Shown piece by piece: positions 1-5,540 of a stretch of DNA of 5,540 bases. Below the pieces are notes generated by a model. That model searched no databases. It worked only from the letters and a program-made list of their open reading frames with translations, and was not told the origin of the DNA. Location: assembly GCA_018822065.1 (NCBI GenBank), contig JAHJKV010000204.1, positions 1-5,540 of the forward strand, given 5' to 3'. The position numbers were made by a program, and so were the translations under genes. Origin of the DNA: Pseudomonadota bacterium (GTDB lineage Bacteria > Desulfobacterota > Desulfovibrionia > Desulfovibrionales > Desulfovibrionaceae). Positions within the stretch are counted from its first letter, which is position 1. Each line of letters begins with the position of its first letter.

Positions 1-1109
1 AGAAGATCGGCTTCCCCATCGTGCTCCGCCCCTCCTATGTCCTGGGCGGTCGCGGCATGGACATCGTCTACACCATGGACGAGTTCGAGCGCTATTTCCG
101 CGAGTCTGCCAGGGTCAGCCCCGAACACCCGACCCTCATCGATAAATTTTTGGAGCACGCCATCGAAGTGGACTGCGACGCCCTGGCCGACGGCGAGGAC
201 TGCTACATCGGCGCGGTCATGGAACACATCGAGGAGGCGGGCATTCACTCGGGCGACTCCGCCTGCGTGCTGCCGCCACACACGGTCAGCTCCGAACTGG
301 TGGCCGAGATCGAGCGCCAGACCAAGGCCCTGGCCAAGGAACTTTGCGTGGTCGGGCTGATGAACATCCAGTTCGCCATCAAGGACGACGAGGTGTATAT
401 CATCGAGGTCAACCCCCGCGCTTCGCGCACGGTACCCTTCGTGTCCAAGGCCACGGGCGTGCCTCTGGCCAAGTTGGCCACGCGGGTAATGATGGGTGAA
501 AAGATCAAGGACCTGAAGCCATGGGAGATGCGCAAGGGTGGGCATGTGGCCGTCAAGGAGGCCGTGTTCCCCTTCAATCGTTTCCCGGGTGTGGACATCA
601 TCCTCGGACCAGAGATGCGCAGCACCGGCGAGGTCATGGGCATCGACGAGAGCTTCGGCCTGGCCTTCATGAAGGCCCAGTTGGGTGCTGGACTCCGGCT
701 TCCCACCAAGGGCACCATCTTCGTGGCCGTCAACGACTGGGACAAGCCGCGCATCCTGCCCGCAGTCAAGATGTTTGCCCAGATGGGCTTTCGCATTACC
801 GCCACCCGCGGAACCGCCACCTATCTCTATGACAACGGCATCACGAGCGTGGAGCCGGTGCTGAAGGTGTATGAGGGCCGTCCCAACGTGGTGGACATGA
901 TCAAGAACAAATCCATCGAATTGGTGATCAACACGGTTTCCGGTCGCAAGACAGTGACGGACTCCAAGGATATCCGCCAGGCCGCGCTCATGTATGACAT
1001 CCCCTATGCCACCACGGTGGCAGGCGCCTCTGCAATGGCCCAGGCCATCCTCGAATTGAGGGGCAAGGGGCTTCAGGTCAAGAGCATTCAGGAATATTAC
1101 GCCGGTTAA
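1..1109 (+). CDS. carB: Carbamoyl-phosphate synthase large subunit, C-terminal part (5' end outside window)
   Basis: CarB makes carbamoyl phosphate from bicarbonate, two ATP and ammonia supplied by the glutaminase subunit CarA, feeding pyrimidine and arginine synthesis in the cytoplasm. The frame is open from position 3 to the TAA at 1107-1109, giving 368 residues, about the last third of a ~1070-residue family member. The true start lies upstream; the GTG at 21 is an internal valine. Visible parts are the end of the second ATP-grasp domain (RPSYVLGGRGM at the left edge; HSGDSAC near 245-265; the metal-binding motif EVNPRA at 405-422; TVPFVSKATGVPLAK after it; FPGVD and GPEMRSTGEVMG near 580-642) and, from about 711, the MGS-like allosteric domain with TRGTA and KVYEGRP. 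By recalled alignment to E. coli CarB, the allosteric-site lysines, TxGT threonines and asparagine are kept, but the position matching Thr1017 is valine. purF follows after 13 bases. Identification is secure. Confidence 0.97.
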   Translation, partial: KIGFPIVLRPSYVLGGRGMDIVYTMDEFERYFRESARVSPEHPTLIDKFLEHAIEVDCDALADGEDCYIGAVMEHIEEAGIHSGDSACVLPPHTVSSELVAEIERQTKALAKELCVVGLMNIQFAIKDDEVYIIEVNPRASRTVPFVSKATGVPLAKLATRVMMGEKIKDLKPWEMRKGGHVAVKEAVFPFNRFPGVDIILGPEMRSTGEVMGIDESFGLAFMKAQLGAGLRLPTKGTIFVAVNDWDKPRILPAVKMFAQMGFRITATRGTATYLYDNGITSVEPVLKVYEGRPNVVDMIKNKSIELVINTVSGRKTVTDSKDIRQAALMYDIPYATTVAGASAMAQAILELRGKGLQVKSIQEYYAG

Positions 1110-1122
1110 CCCGGGAGAAAGC

Positions 1123-2553
1123 ATGAAAAAAGAATATTGCGGCCTGTTTGGTATCTCTGGGCATCCCGAGGCCGCCCGCATGACATATTTCGGACTCTAC
1201 GCCATGCAGCATCGCGGTCAGGAATCTGCCGGTATCTGCACCTGGGACGGTGGGCGCATTCGCGAACAGCGCGGCATGGGATTGGTGGCCGATGTATTCA
1301 ACGAACGCCATCTGGGCAAGGAACTCAAGGGCGACATCGCTGTGGGGCATATCCGCTATTCCACCACCGGCGTATCGCTTCTTAGAAACGCCCAGCCCTT
1401 CCTGGTGCGTTTCGGCGACTACAAGATCGCCGTGGGTCACAACGGCAACCTGGTGAACACCTACGAACTTCGAGCGGAACTTGAGGCCGAGGGCAGCATT
1501 TTTCAGACCACCATGGACACCGAGGTCTTTGTTCATCTCATCGCCAAGCATTTGAACGGCAATACCATCGAGGAGGCCATCAAGAAGGCCTGCGCCAGGA
1601 TCAAGGGTGCCTATTCCCTGATCATCATGGTCAACGACAAGCTCATTGCGGTCAAGGATCCCAACGGCATCCGTCCCCTGGCCCTGGGTCGGGTGGGAGA
1701 CAATTACGTCTTTGCTTCGGAGACCTGCGCCTTCGACCTGATTGACGCGGAATATCTGCGCCCGGTTGAGCCCGGCGAGATGATTATCATCCATAACAAC
1801 CGGATGACCACGGACCGCATCTGCGAGAAGGGATCGGTTCCCACCAGGCAGTGCATCTTCGAACTGATCTATTTTGCCCGCCCAGACTCGCTGGTCTTTG
1901 ACGAGGTGGTCTACGAAAAGCGCAAGCTCATGGGTTGCCAGTTGGCCAAGGAGGCTCCTGTGGATGCCGATCTGGTCATGCCTTTCCCTGACTCGGGCAA
2001 CTATGCGGCTGTGGGCTATGCTCAGTGTTCAGGCATCCCCCTGGAACTGGCCATGATCCGCAACCACTATGTGGGGCGCACCTTCATCCAGCCCTCCCAG
2101 GACATGCGCGACTTCGGTGTGCGTGTGAAGCTCAACCCGGTCCGCTCAGTCATCGAGGGCAAGCGGATCATCATTGTTGAGGATTCCATCGTGCGCGGCA
2201 CTACCATCCGCACCCGCGTCAAGAAGCTTCGGGAACTGGGTGCCGGCGAGATTCACATGCGCGTGGCCTGCCCGGCCATCAAGTTCCCCTGTTTCTACGG
2301 CATCGATTTTTCCTCCAAGGGAGAGCTCATCGCGGCCAACAATTCCATCCACGAGATCGCCCGGTTCATCGGCCTTGACAGTCTCCACTACCTGACCATC
2401 CCCGGACTGTTGGAATCGGTGAAGGAAAAAGACGACTATTGTCTGGCCTGCTATGATGGCAACTATCCCATTCCGCCCACCGTGACCTCTGGCAAGCATT
2501 GTCTGGAGGACCAGGGCAGGAAGCCGGGCATCATCAGCGAGTATTGCAAGTAG
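1123..2553 (+). CDS. purF: Amidophosphoribosyltransferase (glutamine PRPP amidotransferase), iron-sulfur type
   Basis: PurF catalyses the committed step of purine synthesis: PRPP plus glutamine gives 5-phosphoribosylamine. The protein has 476 residues, normal for the family. It starts MKKEYCGLFGI, so a five-residue propeptide would be removed to expose Cys6 as the N-terminal nucleophile of the Ntn-type glutaminase domain (about 6-240; HRGQESAG and RYSTTG are visible). The phosphoribosyltransferase domain follows, with the PRPP loop VEDSIVRGTT at 352-361. Cysteines 244, 390, 440 and 443 (the last two as CLAC) match the four 4Fe-4S ligands of the Bacillus subtilis enzyme, which the E. coli form lacks. 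By family knowledge this implies an oxygen-labile cluster and propeptide processing. The start is supported by GGGAGA at 1113-1118. The gene lies 13 bases after carB and 8 bases before the isomerase gene, so it is probably co-transcribed. Purine nucleotide feedback is expected from the family, not shown here. Confidence 0.97.
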   Translation: MKKEYCGLFGISGHPEAARMTYFGLYAMQHRGQESAGICTWDGGRIREQRGMGLVADVFNERHLGKELKGDIAVGHIRYSTTGVSLLRNAQPFLVRFGDYKIAVGHNGNLVNTYELRAELEAEGSIFQTTMDTEVFVHLIAKHLNGNTIEEAIKKACARIKGAYSLIIMVNDKLIAVKDPNGIRPLALGRVGDNYVFASETCAFDLIDAEYLRPVEPGEMIIIHNNRMTTDRICEKGSVPTRQCIFELIYFARPDSLVFDEVVYEKRKLMGCQLAKEAPVDADLVMPFPDSGNYAAVGYAQCSGIPLELAMIRNHYVGRTFIQPSQDMRDFGVRVKLNPVRSVIEGKRIIIVEDSIVRGTTIRTRVKKLRELGAGEIHMRVACPAIKFPCFYGIDFSSKGELIAANNSIHEIARFIGLDSLHYLTIPGLLESVKEKDDYCLACYDGNYPIPPTVTSGKHCLEDQGRKPGIISEYCK

Positions 2554-2558
2554 GAGAA
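2551..2558 (+). promoter_or_regulatory. Ribosome binding site that fixes the isomerase start
   Basis: AGGAG at 2552-2556 overlaps the purF stop codon (TAG, 2551-2553) and lies 5 bases before the ATG at 2562. It selects that ATG over an in-frame upstream start at 2499, which lies inside purF. The overlap suggests translational coupling with purF (inference). Confidence 0.75.
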
Positions 2559-2561
2559 CCC

Positions 2562-3554
2562 ATGGCCCATGATACGAATATGGACCTGCTGGGCATTGCC
2601 CGGGAAGTGCTGGATATCGAGATCGAGGGGTTGACCCTTGTTCGCGATCAACTCGACGGCGGATTTTCTCAGGCCCTGGAGAAGCTGGGCGCGTGCCGCG
2701 GACGAGTGGTTGTCAGCGGCATCGGCAAGTCCGGACTGGTGGGACGAAAGATCGCGGCGACCCTCTCCAGCACCGGTACTCCCTCTTTCTTCCTGCATCC
2801 GGTGGAAGGAGCCCACGGCGACATGGGCATGCTCCGAGCCGAGGACGTGATCCTGGCCATCTCCAATTCCGGCGAAACCGATGAACTCAACGCCATTCTG
2901 CCTGCCATGCGCAGCCTGGGAGCGACCATCGTGGGCATCACTGGCGGCGAGGATTCCACCCTGGCCATGCTCAGTGACGTCATCATCCCGGTGCGCGTCG
3001 AACGGGAGGCCTGCCCGCTGGGTTTGGCACCCACGGCTTCCACAACGGCGATCCTTGCCGTTGGCGATGCCCTGGCCGTCTGCCTGATGCGCAAGAACGG
3101 CTTTGACCAGAAAGATTTCAAGCGGTTCCATCCCGGCGGTTCCCTCGGCGCAAGGCTCTCCCTGAGCGTGATCGAGTTCATGCATACGGATGCGCTGCCT
3201 GTGGTGGACGCCACCGCACCTCTTTCCGGGGCGCTGGACGCCTTGAATGATGGCGGTTTCGGCCTGGTGGTGATTCTTGGCGCGGACAACAAGGTCCTCG
3301 GGGTCATCTCTGATGGCGACGTGCGGCGCATGGTCTGCTCCGGCCCCCTCGACCCCACCCGTCCCGCTGTGGAAGTCATGACCGCCAAACCCCGCACCGC
3401 GATCGTCAGCGAGCCCTCATCTCGTGTGCTCGACATCATGGAAGCCCACCAGATCACGGTCTTGCCCGTGGTCGCTGAAGATGGCCTGTTCCAGGGTCTG
3501 ATCCATCTGCACGATCTGCTCGGCAAGGGGCGGCTCAAATTTTCTGCTCATTAG
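2562..3554 (+). CDS. kdsD: Arabinose-5-phosphate isomerase (KdsD/KpsF/GutQ family, SIS-CBS-CBS)
   Basis: This enzyme interconverts ribulose 5-phosphate and arabinose 5-phosphate, the first step towards Kdo, the sugar linking lipid A to the lipopolysaccharide core. From the ATG at 2562 it has 330 residues, the usual length. The SIS domain covers about 35-180: GIGKSGLVGRK at 53-63, STGTPSFF at 70-77, EGAHGD at 82-87, SNSGETDE at 101-108, and EACPLGLAPTASTT at 149-162. FHPGGSLG at 189-196 follows. Two CBS domains come next, about 207-264 (with DGDVRR) and 270-326 (ending LIHLHDLL). Lys56, His85, Glu108 and His190 align, at a constant offset of 3, with E. coli KdsD Lys59, His88, Glu111 and His193, so the active site looks intact. 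The family cannot be split into KdsD, KpsF (capsule) or GutQ (sorbitol) by sequence alone. With no capsule or sorbitol genes nearby and envelope genes downstream, a KdsD role is most likely. Confidence 0.93.
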   Translation: MAHDTNMDLLGIAREVLDIEIEGLTLVRDQLDGGFSQALEKLGACRGRVVVSGIGKSGLVGRKIAATLSSTGTPSFFLHPVEGAHGDMGMLRAEDVILAISNSGETDELNAILPAMRSLGATIVGITGGEDSTLAMLSDVIIPVRVEREACPLGLAPTASTTAILAVGDALAVCLMRKNGFDQKDFKRFHPGGSLGARLSLSVIEFMHTDALPVVDATAPLSGALDALNDGGFGLVVILGADNKVLGVISDGDVRRMVCSGPLDPTRPAVEVMTAKPRTAIVSEPSSRVLDIMEAHQITVLPVVAEDGLFQGLIHLHDLLGKGRLKFSAH

Positions 3555-3556
3555 CC

Positions 3557-3562
3557 AGGAGA
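3557..3562 (+). promoter_or_regulatory. Ribosome binding site for the GTG-started cysteine-rich gene
   Basis: AGGAGA just after the isomerase stop codon, 4 bases before the GTG at 3567. It supports the GTG start. The next in-frame ATG (codon 66, within GGFAMQ) would remove the conserved N-terminal cysteine cluster. Confidence 0.65.
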
Positions 3563-3566
3563 CCAG

Positions 3567-4163
3567 GTGAGCAACCAGCGCGACCAGAGTGATTTCAGCA
3601 AATCCAGTGGGCCCCGGAACGATCCGGGCGTGTGCAAACGCTGCGCTCTTCTGGGGCCGACCTGCTGCCAACTCTCCCTGGGCAATGAGGAAAACTGCTT
3701 TCCCCTTTCCCAGGCGGAGAAAGAGCGCATCCAGACCGAAGTGAACTCTTCCGGTGGCTTTGCCATGCAGGAAAACACCGAGGCCTTTATCGGCAACATG
3801 TGCCAGCTGTTTCCCGATGAGGCTGAACAGGTACGCGCGCTCTTTAAGCCGCGCAAGTTTCACTTTCGTCTGGCTGTTGACAACGACGGGAGTTGCAAAT
3901 TTCTTGGGCCTAGGGGCTGCGTCATTCCTGAAGAGGCCAGACCATATTACTGCCGCTTGTTTCCCGTCTGGATGAGCGGGGATCGCGTCACTTTTTTCAA
4001 TACCTTAACTTGCCTCGCCCGCAAGGAGGCGCTAAACCAGAAGAAGCTCCTTGAATCGGTGCATACCACCTCGACCAAGGTTCGCGATCTCATGGGGCGG
4101 CTACGACTTGTATGGGGGCTGCCTCCGCGCCCTGGCATGAAGCGGGTCAAAAAAACCTTCTAG
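3567..4163 (+). CDS. YkgJ-family (CxxCxxCC-type) cysteine-cluster protein, putative zinc/iron-binding
   Basis: A 198-residue soluble protein with no signal peptide or membrane segment. It carries the cysteine pattern of the YkgJ / UPF0153 'putative zinc- or iron-chelating' family. The N-terminal cluster is C23-x2-C26 with C33-C34 (CKRCALLGPTCC), then Cys44. A second cluster is Cys110, Cys118 and Cys129 in the arrangement GSCKFLG, GCVIP and ARPYYCRLFP, typical of the family's C-terminal half; Cys79 and Cys149 are extra. The tail (from about 155) is basic and less family-like. Metal binding is inferred from the cysteines, and the biochemical function of the family is unsettled. The gene lies 12 bases after the isomerase and 6 bases before the penicillin-binding protein gene, so it is likely co-expressed with envelope genes. 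That alone does not prove an envelope role. Confidence 0.85.
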   Translation: MSNQRDQSDFSKSSGPRNDPGVCKRCALLGPTCCQLSLGNEENCFPLSQAEKERIQTEVNSSGGFAMQENTEAFIGNMCQLFPDEAEQVRALFKPRKFHFRLAVDNDGSCKFLGPRGCVIPEEARPYYCRLFPVWMSGDRVTFFNTLTCLARKEALNQKKLLESVHTTSTKVRDLMGRLRLVWGLPPRPGMKRVKKTF

Positions 4164-4169
4164 GAACAC

Positions 4170-5120
4170 ATGAAGAAATTTCTTAAATATTTTGCAGTCT
4201 TGATTCTCCTGGTGTGTCTGGGTGGTGTTGGCGTGATTTACTATATGTATCACTGGGCCTCTCAGGACCTGCCGAATTTCACCCGGATCACCGACTATGC
4301 TCCGGCCCTTGTGACCACGGTGCACGACCGCGATGGTGGTGTGCTCGGCTATTTTTACAAGGAACGCCGGTGGCTGGTGAAGCTCGACGAGATGAACAAA
4401 TGGCTACCTTTGGCCTTCCTGGCCTCGGAGGACAATTCCTTCTACGACCACGAGGGTGTGGACCTTATGGCCATCTTCCGGGCCTTCATCATCAACCTGC
4501 AGGCCGGCGGCATCAAACAGGGTGGCTCCACCATCACCCAGCAGATTGTGAAGCAACTGCTCCTGACCAACGAGCGCAGCTATGAACGGAAGATCAAGGA
4601 GGCCATCCTTGCCTACCGTCTGGAGAAGTATCTGACCAAGGAAGAGATCCTGATCATCTACCTGAACCAGATATTCCTCGGTGCCCACAGCTATGGGGTC
4701 GAGGCGGCCTGCCGTTCGTACTTCGGCAAGCATTCCAGTGAAGTGACTCTGGCGGAAGCGGCCATGATCGCCGGGCTTCCCCAGGCTCCAAGCCGCTACA
4801 ATCCCTATGACAATTTCAAGTCCGCCAAGGACCGTCAGCGCTATGTGCTCGGGCAGATGCGCAACCTGGGCTGGATTACCCCCGAACAGGAGCGCGAAGC
4901 CCTGGACGAGGAAATCGTGCTCAAGAGCATGCCTGACCCATCCTGGGGCAAGGGGGCCTATTATCTGGAAGAGGTCCGTCGTTGGCTCATAGACAAGTAT
5001 GGTGAGGATACGGTCTATACCAAGGGTTTGTCCGTCTATACTGCCTGTGACCCCAAACATCAGGCTATTGCCGAGCAGGCCCTGAAGGACGGGTTGGTGG
5101 CTTCGGCCAAGCGTCGGGGT
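4170..5120 (+). CDS. Class A penicillin-binding protein (PBP1A-like), N-terminal part, cut off at a junction
   Basis: A bifunctional peptidoglycan synthase whose glycosyltransferase polymerises lipid II in the periplasm. The ATG at 4170 follows AGGAA at 4162-4166, which overlaps the previous gene's stop. Residues 1-6 are basic, and about 7-26 form one membrane anchor. The glycosyltransferase-51 motifs are complete: EDNSFYDHEG from the catalytic Glu87, GGSTITQQ at 118-125, RKIKEA from 140, LEKYLTKEEIL from 151 with YLNQ at 164-167, and GVEAA from 176 followed by AGLPQAPSRYNP. The linker then begins (SVYTACDPKHQAIAEQAL). Homology ends after KRRG at residue 317, position 5120. Family members usually run 700-850 residues, so the whole transpeptidase domain (SxxK, SxN, KTG) is missing. 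The plus frame stays open to 5540, but those 140 codons look like antisense of a minus-strand gene, so I end the gene at the junction. In an intact genome this is probably a normal full-length mrcA/ponA-type gene. Confidence 0.92.
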
Positions 5121-5124
5121 CAAC
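5115..5124. other. Apparent chimeric junction between two unrelated coding sequences
   Basis: Left of about 5120 the plus strand encodes a normal penicillin-binding protein; right of it the minus strand encodes another protein. Neither gene ends: there is no stop codon, terminator, target-site duplication or inverted repeat at the join. Arginine codons switch from 18 of 18 CGN (plus strand, 4170-5120) to 8 of 10 AGA/AGG (minus strand, 5121-5540). GC drops from about 60% (240 bases counted within 4801-5100) to about 53% (5161-5520). The exact base is uncertain by several positions because short shared bases such as GGGGTC could belong to either side. Confidence 0.7.
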
Positions 5125-5540
5125 TTCAGCACGTCCTGGATGTATCCTCTGAGGTGCCCGTGCCACTCCAGTCTATCCTCGAGCAAGTCTTTGGCCATCA
5201 TCATGTTGGTCATGGCCTGGTCGAACCTGCCCTCCTTATAAGTGTCAATCGAATCGGTAACGAGCTCCTCCACATCCTGGCAGAACACATCAGTCTTGCG
5301 TGCCTGCATGATGAGGTTCTCGGTTTGTCTGTAGTACGACAACAAGTTGACGCTGTTGAAGTTCCTCTCCTCAAGGATCGCAGCGGCAGTGGAGGCTATG
5401 AACGGGTGTCGACTGAACATGCACTCAACCAACGCCAGCTCGCCCAGCTCAGATTGTGTGAGTCTTGCGAGGCTTGCCCTTATCTGCTTCCTGACCTTGG
5501 GATCGTCATCATCGTAGTGCTTAACGAGCAAGGGCACGAC
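5121..5540 (-). CDS. Fragment of an unrecognised helical (HEAT/TPR-like) protein, both ends missing
   Basis: I do not recognise this protein. On the minus strand the frame is open from the right edge (5540) down to the junction near 5121, 140 codons, with neither a certain start nor a stop. The GTG at 5535-5537 need not be the start. The product is acidic, soluble and almost wholly helical. A DDDDPKVRKQIRASLARL stretch near its visible N-terminus resembles a HEAT repeat, and YKEGRFDQAMTNMMMAKDLL near its end resembles a TPR helix pair. There is no signal peptide or membrane segment. Arginine is written AGA or AGG in 8 of 10 cases, unlike the neighbouring operon, which suggests a different genome, possibly archaeal or another AGR-preferring lineage (inference). 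The overlapping plus frame is also open but gives a low-complexity, shadow-like peptide with no recognisable motif. The minus frame continues on past the junction to 4404 only as antisense of the penicillin-binding protein gene. Confidence 0.6.

Noticed and set aside
1078..1794. Long minus-strand open frame over purF
   Set aside because: Antisense shadow of a well-conserved gene; the product resembles no family.
2499..2561. Upstream in-frame start that would lengthen the isomerase by 21 residues
   Set aside because: It overlaps the purF 3' end, has no suitable ribosome binding site, and adds residues unlike the family N-terminus. The ATG at 2562 has AGGAG at ideal spacing and gives exact active-site register with E. 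coli KdsD.
2669..3538. Long minus-strand open frame over the isomerase (289 codons)
   Set aside because: Antisense shadow with an arginine/serine/proline-rich product; the plus strand carries intact catalytic motifs throughout.
4149..4155. Run of seven A as a possible slippage site or terminator tail
   Set aside because: It lies within the Lys-Lys codons at the end of the cysteine-rich gene, with no GC-rich hairpin before it and no frame change around it.
4404..5120. Continuation of the minus-strand frame from the right end through the PBP region
   Set aside because: It is codon-aligned antisense to clear GT51 motifs, and its product has no recognisable features. Only the 5121-5540 part looks like a real protein.
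5121..5540. Plus-strand reading of the right end as a novel C-terminal domain of the PBP
   Set aside because: The plus product has no transpeptidase or linker motifs and looks like antisense translation, while the minus frame shows ordered helical repeats with a consistent codon bias.

Overview
This window looks like a piece of a Gram-negative, delta-proteobacterial (Desulfovibrio-like) chromosome, up to about position 5120. That assignment is an inference from three things: protein style, about 60% GC where I counted it (240 bases sampled within 4801-5100), and gene order. No taxonomic search was possible. Five plus-strand genes are packed head to tail with gaps of only 13, 8, 12 and 6 bases. 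Each junction has a Shine-Dalgarno sequence and no terminator, so they read as one operon.

Layout: 1-1109 is the C-terminal third of carbamoyl-phosphate synthase large subunit (carB). 1123-2553 is amidophosphoribosyltransferase (purF) of the iron-sulfur, Bacillus-like type. 2562-3554 is arabinose-5-phosphate isomerase (KdsD/KpsF family, SIS plus two CBS domains). 3567-4163 is a small cysteine-rich YkgJ/CxxCxxCC-type protein starting at GTG. 4170 to about 5120 is the N-terminal part of a class A penicillin-binding protein (membrane anchor plus glycosyltransferase 51 domain).

The genes join two themes. CarB and PurF are glutamine- or ammonia-using entry steps of pyrimidine/arginine and purine synthesis. 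The isomerase and the penicillin-binding protein build the envelope (Kdo for lipopolysaccharide, and peptidoglycan).

The most notable feature is at the right end. At about 5118-5121 the penicillin-binding protein stops looking like itself, before its transpeptidase domain. The last 420 bases instead carry a convincing minus-strand coding fragment of a different protein, acidic, helical and HEAT/TPR-like. Its arginine codon use is opposite to that of the operon: 8 of 10 are AGA/AGG, against 0 of 18 in the penicillin-binding protein part. Its GC is lower, about 53%. The simplest reading is a chimeric join of DNA from two genomes (assembly or amplification artefact). A real rearrangement or insertion is the alternative. 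I found no other candidate for a new system, and no RNA genes, CRISPR arrays or insertion sequences.
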